Source of the DNA: Acridotheres tristis
Lineage: Eukaryota; Chordata; Aves; Passeriformes; Sturnidae
Reading direction: 5' to 3'
DNA: 64,000 nucleotides
NCBI GenBank assembly: GCA_037013685.1
Contig: CM072884.1
Location: forward strand, 105,141,548 to 105,205,547
The translations under genes and the position numbers were made by a program. Shown here one piece after another: positions 48,405-62,032 of this stretch (positions are counted from its first letter, which is position 1; the number at the start of each line of letters is the position of its first letter). Under the pieces are notes generated by a model. It had not been told where the DNA came from, searched no databases, and saw only the letters and a list, made by a program, of their open reading frames with translations.

Positions 48405-48878
48405 TCATGAAGGGACAGTATGTGACTTTCCAAAATCTTCTCTGATGTAGCTATGGAGGCAGAGAAAACCATAGCCTAAGGAAAACCAGGTACAAGAAAA
48501 GAAAGTGCAAACGAGATTCGTGAGAGCAGGATTGTTTTTCCTAAAGCAGTGCACATAGAGAAAAAGATGGAAGAGAGGTAGCTTAAGGACAGAAAGGAAA
48601 GCCTGAAAGAAGCATACAAGGAATATTATGGGAAAAAAAAATAAGAAAAAAAAAGGAGAAAAACCCAACGATATAGGATGCCCAGGGGAGGAGATCGATC
48701 TTTGCTTCCCAGTCCCTCTCCCTTGCCACAGGTCAAAGTTCCAAGACAGCATGACAGACTTGAAGGGACTATCGTGATGAAGTCCTGGCACCTCTTCCTT
48801 GCAGTTACTGGCAATCAGGAGCAACTGCCAAAAATTACTGTGAACAATGAATGTACATGTACACAGAGGTGATCTCAA
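48405..48878. other. Polypurine-biased patch with a spurious long frame
   Basis: The + strand is purine-rich (A and AG runs at 48490-48665). Its complement is therefore poor in stop codons, which gives a 157-codon minus frame whose middle is F/L-rich low complexity. Two other phases are open over the same DNA. I treat this as a compositional artefact. Confidence 0.6.
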
Positions 48879-51800
48879 AAGATGACAGAGAGGTTTTTGA
48901 CAGATTAAGATATTATTATGCTTTCCCTGTGTATTTGCTTAACTTTCAGGGTTCAGGGGGAAATAGAGCAATATGGATCTATGTAAGTGGAGGCTGGTAA
49001 TGTGGCAGGCCATCTTTTAAATTACCTTGCAAACCAAAGCAAAAGAAAGGCAAAAGGAAATTACCAGAATGAAAAAAAAAAAAAAATTCAAACAAGTCAG
49101 AGAAGCTGAGTGTGAGGGAGAAAGGAAGAGATGGAGAGAGTAGACAGGTTCTGTTGTCATTTACACTCAAGTTGTGTATTTACACTTGTCTAACAGGCAA
49201 CATGATTAGGCCAAGCTCTCCTTATCAGCAACAGCTAAAAGTGAATGACAAACCACACAGACGAAAAAGACTTATTAGCTCACCCAAGTCTATTATTTTT
49301 ATAATCAAACTTAACTAGTTGTTCAAGAACCAGATCTCACATGGATACATTGACATTTTACTGAGCGTTTATTTTGAGGGGAAAAAGAAAAAAAACAAAC
49401 CTCCCCAGCTTTAGATGACATATTCATGGGTATTATTTGTATGTACTTTTTTGGTTAGAGTTTTAAAAATCTACCAGTTGTGTTAGATTTTCTTCCCCCT
49501 CTGAGCACCAGTAAGGCTTGGAATATCCAACCTTTGTATTCTGAAATGCATCACCTTTGCACTTGTCAAACTAAAGCTCATTGGTGTTCGTTTCTATTCA
49601 TGTTTTTCTATATCTCTTTTTCATGTCAAGCTAATGGTGCTTTAATTTTTTGCTCACATCTGGAAGCCTGTACCTCATTGTTCCACACACCTGTACATGA
49701 CAGTTGTGAAGAACAGATAGGACAGAATCCACACCAGAAAAACATTATGCTGTTCATTTTTGGGCTCTGTTTACTTAGGACTTTATCCCTGGTGCAGATT
49801 ATTTCTTAGAGACAAAGAAATCATCTATTAGGTACATGTCAGATACCAGAAAGCCTCAAAGCGGCATCAACAAAAATCATTCGTAAGAGACTTAAATGAA
49901 ATTGCAATCCTGAGTTATGATTGATAGCTAACTAGAGTTAGAATCTCTGCAGCTTTCAGGATGAGAGTAGATGACTTTCCTTTGAATCAAGTTTCCTCCC
50001 TTATATTCTATTCTACAGCAGATTTTTTCTTTTTTTAATTGAAGCTTTACTGTGGCTTAAATCCTTGCTGAATTCATCACAGAAAACAACAATAATCTTA
50101 ATAAAAACTATTATGAAGCTAATTTTCATTAGGTTTTTATATTCATCCTTCACCCAGTTTCCAAGCTATACAACAATGCTGCACAGAAACATTCAAATTG
50201 GTCAAAGTTAATTTTGTGGGTATGAAAAAAAAGATGAGAACAATGAAGATCAAGACTTTACTATGACCTGTTGTTGTCTTTGTGAGTATTTCAGGTTTCC
50301 AAGACCACATTGATCAGTTTGATTTTTAAAATTATTTTTTCTTAGTAAAGTTCAAATATTAAGTTCATAATACATTTTCAGAGGAAATAAGATGGCTTAG
50401 TTATTGCACGCTACTTATAACAGCTAATAGATGAATATTGAAATGTAAATGACAATATTACTAACAAACCAATCACTGTGAAAAATTTTAAGTCTTTTCT
50501 ACAAAAAAAAAATTAGTTAACCACTAAGGTATTGATCTCAACTCAAAAAAACTAAAGTTAAATTATAGCAATATAGACCAAATTATTAGGTTTCAATGTC
50601 ATGTTGCCACTGGTGCAATGTCATTGCTCAAGACAATTTTATACGTGATACAATTATTACATGGTCTTATGGATTTTTCATCACTTTTGTGTATATTAAA
50701 CTAGACATATGAGATAATACCAAAGCATAATCACATTTAGAGCTTGAGCTCTACTGTAAGCAATTCAATAAGAGGGTTCATTAAGGTTTTGCAGGTTTTC
50801 AGAAAAAACAAATAAACAAAACCCCAAAGGAGGGATTCCTTACATTTTTGGAGACTGGGAAATTAAACTTAAGAGAACTGTATGAATTCAGCTTGGTGCA
50901 CTGTTCCTCCCTAACTCCATGAGCAGCAGGTATCAGATTTGGATTTGGAGCCAAGTGGGCTTTGAATGTTTATAGGTGCTCTTATGTGAAATGCGAAAAA
51001 GTTCACCTGATCTAAATGGAAACAGCCAAGCTTTTCCTGATATCAGTTTTGCATAGTTTCCACCAAAACATACCTGACAAAAATTTCCACAAACCTGTGA
51101 TTCTCTACTCCATTAATAAGCCCCCAAGTAGGTCAAATACACAAGCTCATCATAACAGGCCTATTAAGTAATAATCTGAAGAAGAACAATCTACCTTTGG
51201 TACTTAAAAAAACCTAAATCAATGTATTCCTAGGGGTGTACATAAAAACATTATTTTGGTGAAATTTCCTGCTGTGCTGCAATATTCTCAATAGCATTTG
51301 CTTTTTTCTGTCTCCTAGAGGACAGGGCTGCTTTATTAGCACCAACAAAAAAATTCATACAAAATACAGTTCTTCTATTCTGTATTGTTAAAAGGTCACT
51401 TCTCCAGTCACCCTATTTGACAAGAAAGGGATACAAAAAAATTACTTAACTTTGTTCTCTTTCAGTGTTGCACAGAAAGATTTTAAGGAAGAAATCACTC
51501 TAATATGAAAGCGACACAAAGGGGCCACATGGAATATTGTGATTCTGTGAACCAAATTGCTCTTTTAGTGAGATAATCTTTCATCTACAGCGAACCAGGC
51601 TCTCTGATCCTTGTGTCTATTTTTACACATTGCAAAACAGCAATAACACTTTGATAGAATTCACCAGGCTTGTCCATCAGCTTCAATTTTGGCTTGGACT
51701 CTCTGGAGAAGCACTGTCTTAAGTACACGTTAAAGCTCAGACTAACCCTCAAATATTCATGCATTTGTTCAGATAATGTATGTGAGCAGGTTTTTCTGCT

Positions 51801-54800
51801 GCAGTTTCAGCTATTGCTGATCTGTGTGTCCCAAGGCCAGAGGAGTGACATGAACCATCCCTGGCAGAGGAGCTCACACAAGTTTCACTTTTCTTGAGAA
51901 CAAGAGCCAGGCATATACAGTAAGGAGCACTGAGAGCATCTTCACCTGCACACTGCACAGTCAGCACACAGGAGAAAATACAATAAGCCACTTCCTGATT
52001 TAGACATTAATTTTTAAAAGCCCTGCTATAGTTTACAGCCATTTCACATTTCCTGTAAACAATCACAAGTTAAAAAAAAAAAAATACAGTGGCCGCAGTG
52101 CTGCCCATGACACGAAGAGATGGCACATGCTGGCACTTTGTCACAGAGCCAGCACCCTCTCCCAGGCAACGATTGCCCCTGACAAGGGAAAGGAGATTTC
52201 CTGGTCTTCAGTCATCACCGAGTGTCTGGCCTCGAGTCTAAAGGGACATATGGAAATCTTCTCAATTCTGTCACATTTACTGACCATCACAGTGCCTGTC
52301 AAAAGCATCTCTGAGGTACAAGAACCAGACAGAAAGAAATATTAGACAGAAGGAATCAGGAGTAATATAGCCCTGGTAACTGCAGAAGCTCACATGGAAA
52401 AGGTCATCTCCCTGATCAATCCAGGCCATGTCATCCAGGCTCACAAGTATCCACAGCTTTTGTTCAACCAGGAATATCAATCCTGAGGACTTTAACACTT
52501 CATCCTGCTAGAGAAGCTGATATATGAACTATTTGTTTCCATTTCAAGTTCAGACGTTATTCTTACACCATCACTTCAAGTAACATTTTTCTATCATCCC
52601 CCAGTATGCAATCACTTGGCTGGTGAAAGCCAACTCTGCTTTTCAGAGATGAGGAGTATTTGAAATTCAAACCTAAAATGTACAATTCAACAAATGAAAC
52701 AAAATTAATTCCTCTCACTAATTAGAACCCTTCTCTTCCTTAATGAATCTTCTTAGAAGACTAACAAAATCATTAACTAGCAGTTGTTGATTGGAGGAGG
52801 AGGGTTTTGGGGAGATTGGTTTTTTCTTGCTTTTTTTAATAATATCAAATTCTAGAATTATGGCCTTCTATTGATATATTTCCTCAACAAACCCAAGGAA
52901 GTTTTAGAACATCTTTAATTGTCTGGAAAGTTTAAGTTAGATAATTGGACATTTTGAGGGGAATAACTATTTATTCCTTTATTCCTTATTCAAGACACCT
53001 CCTTTTATGCTGTATTCTAGAATATGGCTCTATTTTTGCTCTAACATATGCAGAAAATAGAGACATAATTAAAACTAGAAAGAAACAACATATTCACTGC
53101 TCTGCCATTCCACAGGCTCAGCAAAATGTGTACACACAAAATCTATACACCACCATAGTCAATTTCTACATGCTTTCTATGCTTTTTTTTTAGACACCCA
53201 CTTAACAAGCCTGTCATTCCTCACAATGCTTTAACAACTTTGTATTTGTAGAACAAAGTTTCCGTTCTGCATGATGCTGTTTTCAACACTATTATGACAG
53301 GAAATGGGCTTCCACCTCCCATTCTCTTAAATGTTAATCTGTAACCTTTATTTTCTATTTATATGTAGACGTATAAGTGGCAAAATTTAAGGCAGCTGTT
53401 GCCATTTACAGTGTATTTCACCAGCTGACAATGGGAACTCCATAGATGCCAAGGTGCTTTGGGCTTTTTTTTCTGTGGAGAGGGGCTGAAATATGATTTC
53501 TGGTGGTATATTGCCCACAAAATTGCTTTGCCAGCGCTCCTTACTGTCACTGTGCATTGGAGTTTCTCAGACCAGGACTCAGCTACTACGTGAAAGGCTT
53601 GAAAGCTGACTCAAAGGAAAACACTGCCACAATTCATAGTAAATGTCGTTGTGGGCACTGGAATGTTAATGTGCTGCATACTGCACTGAGGACAGCGCAT
53701 CCAAATAGATTCAAACTATTATAACAAGTTAAAAATTGTCCACTGGTAGCTATTTAAAGGTCATTAGTTACTTTATATATAAATATAGTGCATGTATTCA
53801 GCTAGCAGAAATCTGGTACTACATTGTTGGCCATAAAGGGAAAAGTTGGACAAGTTCTAAATAGAGATCAAAGCCTGGGCCAGATCCTCAATTAAAGTCA
53901 AATGAGTTATATTCATGCATGCCAGCAGGAGATAATTTACCGAGTGCAGAAGACTCTGCATCAGAGCAAGAGTTAAATGGCAAACCACTAATGGTATGAC
54001 TGTAATTCTAACTGTTCTTGTCCAAATGTTCAAGAACTGAGTTGAACAAAACACTAAAAAACAACGCATGAAATGTTGATTTTATGTGCCATCCTACTTG
54101 CTTATAAAATGTATGCTCTTTTTGGCTTAAAAAAATGAAACTTCACAAATAGTAGATAATGACAGCAATGTATAACCTGCTCCCACCTTTAAAACTGATC
54201 TATATATTCCCACAAGCTACTTCACTCACAAGCAGCAAAAAAAAACCCTTGAGGGTGAGAGTACAGTAATGTGTAACATTTGTGGTTAGCAATTCCTATG
54301 GTTTTGGGACAAGGTATTTGAGTACCTTGGAAAAGACTTGTTTGGTTTGGTTTGTTTTTGTGTTTTTTTTTTTAAGCTAAAAAAAGGAAAATAGTTAAGT
54401 GATGTTTTATTAAGATCACAACCCTGAGGAGAAAATTATTTCATTTCCTTAACAATGAAAAAAAAATATGACTCTTTCTGCTGCCACTATTTATTTGGCA
54501 ATGCTTTGGTTTTCATATACATATGCTGCATATCAATAAGTTCCTTTCTAAACAAACAATATAAAACAGTGGAAAAAGGCTTAACAAAAAAAACCTTCAG
54601 GTTTTAAGTTTGTGAGTGAAAGGAAAAGATACTATGCTGCCCAGGGCAGTAGAAGATTGAAAATATCTTATCCATTTTATATGGTTATATTATTGTGATT
54701 TACAAAGTTGGGTTTTCTTGACAAATTATCCCACATTCTATAATTATTAAAAAAGAAAGAAAAAAAAGGTAGAAAAAATATTTTCTGCTCTCTTTGGTCA

Positions 54801-56645
54801 GAAATAGAGGAAAAACTGGGAAAAGATCTAAGAGAAGAGATATTAGATGAAGGGGAACTTGGAAAAACTATCAAAACAAGAGTAAAGCAAGAAGGAATAA
54901 AATAGGGTTTATACAGTCCATATGGATTAAGACCCACATATTTATAATTCTGGAAAACAGAAATTAATGCTGGAAACATTTGCTGAACCATATTTGCACT
55001 TTTTCTTTCAAAGGTCAAAGAGGTGTATAATGGTTTTACAAAGGGAAAAAAAAAGTCACTGTAATAAGGTCTGTTACTTACTATACTTGCTCTGTAACAC
55101 TAAACCAAAGAGCAATGAACTGTACTTTTGGAAACTCTAAGGAATTGTCTTTTATAGCTGAAACGTCAAAAGAGAATATGGAAGACCAGCTATTAAGTTA
55201 CATGGTCTTTATGTATGGTTCACAGTCAGTGAATTTACAGGAAATTCTATGTTGGAGAACAAATAGGGCTTGTTCTCTTTTAGCATTTAAGTGGGAGAAC
55301 CCAATCCCTTTGACGTGCAGCTCTCCCTCCCCAACAGACACAATCTTTCCAGCATATTTCCTTGCTCTTTAACATTTCTGTACCTATTGAAAATGAACAC
55401 AAGCCTATTTCATAAGCACTTCCCTGCTCCTCTTGCAAGGCAGGAGCTGGCACAAGTGCAGGCTCACGGCAGGTTTGGGTTAGGGCAGCTGGTGAGTAGT
55501 AGACATCCCAATCCTTTTGTGCTTTGCAAAACGCTGTCAGTCCATGGGAAAGCTCTCTGAGGCTGAATGAGATGGTGGGAGGGGCAGTGATAAAGGAGCT
55601 GCACTGAGAATGTCATCGATTTAGGCTGCACTCAAAGCCCGGACATTCTGTCTGAGGCACATCACTGAGATAATGTTTCACTGTCCTGGCTGGGCAGGGA
55701 CTGCTGCACTTCCCAGGCGCAGGAGCCTGCAGAACAGATATAGCCACAAACAAAGTTTCCCTACGCTTGGACACTGAATTGTTGGGATCCTCAGTGGTGA
55801 ATTCTACAACTCATCACCTGATGCATTCCCAAGAGCAGTTTCTCCGACCTTTGCCTCTGCACAAGGGATGTGAACAAAATAAAACCTGCTATACTCCCTA
55901 AATGAAAGTGTTATGACAATGCTTTTTTTTAAGATGCTCTATCCAGTTTAGAGCTAGCTGGCAGATATTGTCCCCAGTCAGAGTCACAGGGAGAACCCTC
56001 ATTGAGCACTCCAGCTTTGGATCCTCCGCGGGAAATTCGTAATGATGTAAAATAAGGGTTTTACAAAGGAAATGCCTCGCTGCAGTCACCGCTTAAGCAT
56101 TATGGACCAAGATTAACATTGTTTCTTTTACTGAGGAGACAACCACAGCAACTGCTGGGTTATTGTGGAAAACATTGTAACTATCATTTCTGCCCAACAG
56201 GAATGTTGATCCATCTGGCTCATTCGAAGTCTATGTTCCAGTTAATCCAGGTCAAAACTGTTTTACTTCCGTACAGTGGAAACTATTTTAAGAAGTTCTA
56301 AGCAGTGTCCACAGATTGAGACAAACTGCTATGCAGAGCTTTGAGCACAATTTATGTGCAACATGAAGAATAAAGAGCCTTCTGCCCTATGTGCCATGAA
56401 ATAATAGATCTAAACTTGTCAAGGCTCATTCTTGATTACATTGTTGTGTTCAGAAATTATTATTATTATTATCTTTATGCATCATTGCAAAGCAGTTCTA
56501 ATGATTATGGGGGACTACAGTCTGGAACACTTACACTGAAGAAATACCCAACTAGAATGGTAGCTCGCCAAAATAAACACAAAATGGAATTAACAGTGTA
56601 GTCTCAAGAGAAATGTTGAGGAACAAACCCCACAGGTTGCTGAAA
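48879..56645. other. Unique AT-rich DNA, no gene seen
   Basis: Homopolymer A runs lie at 49073-49086 and 52071-52084, and a GGTTT/T-rich tract at 54343-54375. 55390-55760 is GC-richer without identity. The longest frames are 109-113 codons (49480-49809 +, 54677-55018 -), with no motifs. 56458-56471 is a short TTA triplet run. Confidence 0.5.
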
Positions 56646-56650
56646 CAAAA

Positions 56651-56745
56651 TAAAATAAAATAAAATAAAATAAAATAAAATAAAATAAAATAAAATAAAA
56701 TAAAATAAAATAAAATAAAATAAAATAAAATAAAATAAAATAAAA
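56651..56745. repeat. (TAAAA)19 microsatellite
   Basis: There are nineteen uninterrupted TAAAA units, preceded by one CAAAA unit and followed by AA. On the minus strand this produces an F-Y-F-I-L-type peptide repeat inside a 93-codon frame, which is an artefact. The perfect repeat suggests that it is length-variable. Confidence 0.98.
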
Positions 56746-56856
56746 AAGTTTCCAAGTTAGTCTTCAGTAAGTTTTTTTTTTTTAGAAAATTTGTGGTGCT
56801 ATAGCTCTGCCCTAAATTAAATATGCATAGCACATTCTTTGTAAAGCAAACGTATA

Positions 56857-57165
56857 ATTACAGAATAACATGGGCTGCATGGAAGGCCATCTAGTCCAAC
56901 ACTGTTCTCAAAGCAGAGCCTCCTCCAGGGCTGGATCAAGAAGCTCAGGGTTGTGTCCAATTGAGTTTGGAACCCTGCCAAGGGAGGAGATTCTACAACC
57001 CCTCTGCTTCATTGATGACACCCATGGTAAAAAATAATATTTTTAGTATCTTTTCGACGTTTTAATTTCAGAAACCTGTTTCATCCTTTCTCTGTGCACC
57101 CCTGGGAAGAGTCTGACCTAATTTTCTTCATAACTATCTATGAGACAGGAATTAGATACCTTCTT
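56857..57165 (-). mobile_element. Old CR1 LINE 3' fragment
   Basis: Minus-strand CR1. The tail is near 56857-56905 (GGAAGGCCATCTAGTCCAAC). AGGGTTGTGTCCAATTGAGTTT follows at 56948, GGAGATTCTACAACC at 56985, and CACCCCTGGGAAGAGTCTGACC at 57098. It is diverged like the copy at 12991, and its 5' end is truncated near 57165 within the 3' UTR or the extreme end of ORF2. It is non-coding. Confidence 0.88.
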
Positions 57166-59453
57166 ATCCTTTTCATTGCTATATAGTACAGTAGTTTTAA
57201 CTTTCATCACTAGGCAGAATACAGTTTTGCACTCAATACAGTTCCCTACAGTTTTCTAATGACAGGATTTTAGGCTTTTCTCAATTTGTAATTAACTATG
57301 GACTAGTTTTAAGTAAAAAGAGAGCATCCCATATTCAAATAATTTCTCTCTTACACTACTTAAACCTGTGTAGAATTACCTAAGTTCTCTAAAGATGCCT
57401 GAAACAAACTCAAATATTGGTCAGGGAAACCATGAAAGCCAAAGTTAAGCTGAGTTAAGTAGAATGTTTATACAAAAACTAAGTTAAGTAGCATGCTTAT
57501 TCAATATTGAGGATAATATATTTGTGGCATAGTTCTTGAAACCATTCCTCAAATTTTTAATGAAGTCTGCCTGTGTTAACAGGAAAAGAGTGAATCCATG
57601 ATTATCAAACACGTATTTTAATCAGTTCCTGATTTAGCTACACACAACCTCAGTGCAAATCTCCTGAAAGTTTGATGTTCTAAAAGAAGAAGGTTGTTAA
57701 CCTTTTGAGTCATTTTTAGGGCAGCTAGAAGGAAGGGAAAAAGGCTTTTATCTTAGATCCAGAATGCTATATGTTATCAAAGTACGTAATAGAAAATTGA
57801 TTAATTAATGAGAGAGAAAAAGGCAAAATAAATTATATACCATGGATATTGCAGAGTCAAATTGCACAGAACAAGGAGAAAGCAAAAAAGAATTTCTTTG
57901 TTGGCTGAGATGCCTCCAGAAATCATCTCTAAATACCTCAGTGTGAATAGTTCTTCAAGGCATGGCAAACCCTGAAGTGGGCTGGAAAGGCCACTAAGCC
58001 TCATGCTCTAGCAGAGATATTGAATGGAAAAAAATAAAAACCCAGGGTAAATTTGCAGATTCCCAAAACATCTTGTTCCTGGCAGACTTGTGGGCTCTCA
58101 TGAGTTTAAAGGAACTACAGTGCAGTTTCAAGGACCTAATGGGAGGCAAATAATAACCATTTTGAACAGGAAGTGAGACCACTCCCTCCACAAGCTTCAA
58201 GACAAGGAGAGAGAATCATCACAGACATTCCACATTATGATTTAAGTCAAAGTTTTTTTGAAAAGTCTGAATACAGGATTGCTGTACTCAGATTAGGCAT
58301 GTGAATAAACCAGGGAAGCTGCACTCAATGAAGTTTATCAGTAAAGGGTTGAGTAAAAAGGCTTGTAAGCTTATAAATATTTCATAGAATTTTAACACTA
58401 AAGGTAGTATATATTAAATATGAAAGCCATACTGAATTTCCCACTTTCTCTAGGAAAATACACCACATGTTTTCAAAACACTGGGAAATCCAAGCATTTT
58501 TTTCCTAATATCTTTGAAATATCTAATATCCTAATATCTTCCCTCACTTGAGAATGTGCATTGGGTAGATAGGAGAAATTTCTGTTTTTCTCCATCATCG
58601 GTTTCTTCTGTATCCAAGTAAATAGCAAAAAGACTGAAAACACAGTAAAAGAAATTGAAGATCCCTAAGGAAAAGAGATAGGAGTTTTTGTCGAGGATCA
58701 AAAGGGAATTAAGTATATATGGTCAGTTAAGGAATTATTCTGGGAGAAGAGATTTACTGCAAAACAAAATTGACTCACAGTTGAAGACACCAGAAAGTCT
58801 GCAAAGCTAATACTGAGGAGCCATCAGACTTTCCCACCCCATTATGAGAAGCACTTTGCCTACTTTTCTTGGCTTAAAGAATGAGCCATACAACAAGATT
58901 TATGTTCTTATGAGATAAGTGTCGAAGTAATATAGGTGACAACAGTCATTTTAGCAGATCAAGAGGCAATATTATCAATACCATGGAAGTAAAATCAACA
59001 GTAACTTGTTTTTGTTGCCTGATGACTAAGAGTCCATCAGAGAAGATCTTTTCCTGTTTTGTTCTCTTGTGGTGTTAGTTTTTCAAAAGCAGTAAGGGAA
59101 TAAGATCCTTTCAGACAGGGATTAGTGTATCATGCTGGTGATTTGGGATCAAAACTGGCATTGTAGCTGCTGGGACATTTCTTAGCAGTAATGAGGAAGC
59201 TGTCTGAAAAAGGAAGAGAGGGATTCAGTATCAGTAGCCACAGTAAGCCATGTTAGTACTTCAAAAGCTGCAGTTCCTGACAATAAAGAAAGATAAGAAA
59301 GAAGCTTAGCAGGACATTTATCAGCAGTCCCATTACCTATAGGCAAAAGCAACTAAGCCCAGTCAAATTTGCCCATTTTTTTGGGCCAAGCCATAAGAGG
59401 TCCCATAACATTTTACTCAAAATATGTAAAAATTGAATGTATTTTTTTTACAG
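57166..59453. other. Unique AT-rich DNA, no gene seen
   Basis: 57453-57510 contains two imperfect copies of a ~30-bp unit beginning GTTAAGTAG. 58500-58545 repeats CTAATATCTT-like words. No long frame and no recognised repeat family. Confidence 0.55.
57453..57510. repeat. Imperfect tandem duplication, ~30-bp unit
   Basis: GTTAAGTAGAATGTTTAT at 57453 recurs as GTTAAGTAGCATGCTTAT at 57483, 30 bp on. Confidence 0.8.
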
Positions 59454-59612
59454 GGAAGTCGGAGGAGGATGGTAAAAGGACAATCACGACAAATCAATTG
59501 GCAAAAGAGGGCCCTGCAGATGGCAAAGCAGTTTATGGACAAGACTACTGGAACAATGGATAATGGGAGCAGCCCTGAAGCACCTCCAGCAGCCCTGGCT
59601 CCACACGACTGA
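59454..59612 (+). other. Candidate terminal exon, coding status unknown
   Basis: A strong acceptor (ATTTTTTTTACAG, ending at 59453) is followed by higher-complexity DNA. In the phase starting at 59454, 52 codons are open to a TGA at 59610. The predicted peptide, with INWQKRALQMAKQF near residues 14-27 and an A/P-rich end, has a protein-like composition. A second phase is also open, ending in DYWNNG and a stop at 59561-59563. I recognise neither peptide. No strong donor follows within the next ~150 bp, so it would be a last exon. A poly(A) signal candidate, AATAAA, occurs only about 1 kb on, near 60633. A cryptic splice site is the main alternative. Confidence 0.18.
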
Positions 59613-61595
59613 GACATTCCTTCTCCCTCCCTCTAGCCTCCAGTGAATACATCTCTGTTTCAGAAGTGTGTGGGCCTGTCAGGCTTTGGCCTCAGCCCCA
59701 ATCTGAGCTGCAGCTTTCCCTCTGTGGCTTTCAGCCTCTGGTGCTCCAGGTGGTTGTGCCCAACCCCACAGAGACCTGAAGGCAGCACCTGGAAGAGCAC
59801 CAGAGCTGGTGACTGAGCTTCAGTGAGAACAAACGAGATCATAACGAGTCCTTCCTGTCCACAAATGGGGCTCAAGTCAAAGATGTGTAATACAGATATT
59901 CCAGTGTGGGGTCTAAATTAACTTAGTCTGAGATTAATTGAACCCATCACAATTTATGCATAATCTGTAATTTATACCACGCTGCATCAAGCAAGCATGT
60001 GGTTTATTGTACACACAGAACAAGATGATTTAGATTATAAGGAGACATGGTGAAGCGACATACAGCAGACCTGTCAGGGAGGGAAAGGGAGGAGAGCTAG
60101 AAAGGGCTCTGAGTGAGAAACCTGTGCTTTCTCATCCTTGTCACCGTACTCCCCTTTGTGAAAGCTGTAATTCCAGCAGCAAGGTCTTACAAATCTACCT
60201 GCCAACCAGCCTGAGAAGACAAGGATACGAATGAGAAGTAAAGAGAGTTAAAATGAGCTCCCATATCTGTAACTCCTGCTCGTATGTCTTTAGGATTTTC
60301 TTCACCTTACATTCTCATGCAAACCCTTCACTGGCATGCATTATCATGACAGAGCTCTGTGGCTGACATGCATCTCAGGGGTCTTTCCTCTAAACCTCTC
60401 TGGCTGTTTTCTGGCTGACTTTTCTCTCTTTGCCCAGTTTCCTGATGCAGTTTCAAACAGACTTCCTGATTCTGCTTTTTCATCTGTTCCTATCGTCACC
60501 AACATCCTCTGCTCTTCAGACAGGCTACACTTACCACGATATTTGTATCATCAAAACAAAACCTTGTAAATGTTTTGTAAATGTATAAATGCATTTATTT
60601 TATTGGAAATATGAGAAGACATGAACGCATGAATAAATAACCATACAAACTGGATGTGCAAGTTGCCCTACTAGTGTTTGAATTGCATTGAAAGCCAGCC
60701 GCTTTCTCCTGCCCTCCATAAAGAAATCTTGAGGCAGAAAGGCTCTGTGCATAAGGAAACCTGGGATACTGACTGCATTAGTCCCAGAAACAAAGAGATT
60801 CACTGATTTTCTGGTGCAATTCTGACTGGGTTGCAGCACTGCCATTTTTGTCTGTTAAAAATGATGATATTGTTAACAGTCAGGGCCCCATAAGAGGGTT
60901 TCTCTGCATGAAGTCAGGCTTGAGTGTTACACTTAATCTGCAGTTACATTTTAAATTGCATTTATATTATAGCTTAATTGAAGTGTGCATACGATTTCCC
61001 ACGAATACTACTTTCAGCTGTTATATCATATCAATAATAATTAGAATGATTTATACATTCATTCCACTCAGATCATGTGTGATATGCTTCAGAATAACTA
61101 GATCTTTTGACAACAGCTGTAATAGCTAATAACTGTCACTACCATCACATGAGGTGCTTGAAGCTTCATAAACTCACCTCTAAGATTGTTTCTTGCAACA
61201 TCTTTGATCATTTTTAGCTATGATTGCAGCCCTGGCTACACCATGACAACTTCTCTTTTCATACAGAAAATACGTTCTTGCTCTTTCTGCCAACCTAATT
61301 TCAGTATTCAAATTCATTGACTAAAAACTAACCAGGCTTTTGTTTACAGTGATTACAAATTCATAATCCCGTCTGGGCCTCAGAATTTTACACAGCATAT
61401 TGGCAATTAATATCCAATTAATGCTTGTGGACCCACTGATTGTATTACATATCTACAAAGCAGACTGCTGACACATTCATTTATATTTCAAACAGCACAC
61501 TGCAGGCTATATGGTACAGGGAGTACATTGAAAACTCAGAGTATTCCAGACTCAGGTACAACAACTCCCCAGGAACATGTTCTCACAAAAACAAT

Positions 61596-61695
61596 CAGCC
61601 AAACTACCAAAAAACACCAAAAAAACACAAAGAAACAACCCCACAACAATAAAACGAAACTAAACCAAAAAAATCCTTGAGAAAAAAAAAAAAAT
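61596..61695. repeat. A-rich low-complexity tract (AAAAC type)
   Basis: Irregular CAAAA and ACAAC units end in a 13-base A run. It is similar in character to the tracts at 4829, 8386 and 27566. Confidence 0.85.
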
Positions 61696-61929
61696 CCAGG
61701 ATTTTTTTACTGTGTAGAAAACACAGAATTAAATCATCATAGAAAACATGTAATTCCTGGTATTTATTTGGAAAAGTTCTCAGGCAATTGCAGAGAGGTG
61801 TGCTGCTGCTGTGTGAGAAAGAAATAGTGGATTTATAAAAGTAACTTCACATGGCTGATCACAGCTCTAGGTTTAGCTGTAAACCTAGAAACAGGCTTCA
61901 GTGGATGCAAGTTAGAATACAAAGCATTA

Positions 61930-62032
61930 CAATAAAAAAAAAAAAAAGGAAAAAAAAACCAAACACCCCCCCCCCAAAAGAAAAACAAACCAAAACAACC
62001 AAACAAAACAAAACCAAAAAAAAAAAAACCAC
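61930..62032. repeat. A-rich tract with an internal C10 run
   Basis: Two long A runs, then ten C at 61966-61975, then AAAAC/AACC units and a further A run of about 12. The homopolymers make the exact lengths unreliable in assembly. Confidence 0.85.

Noticed and set aside
48405..48878. 157-codon minus-strand open frame with a hydrophobic middle
   Set aside because: It lies opposite purine-rich DNA that is depleted of stops; other phases are open too, and the F/L stretch is low complexity.
51520..51550. ATTGTGATTCTGTG resembling a CR1 3' terminus
   Set aside because: The DNA upstream has no CR1 similarity, so the octamer alone is not enough.
56552..56833. 93-codon frame with a regular F-Y-F-I-L pattern
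   Set aside because: It is produced by the (TAAAA)19 microsatellite.
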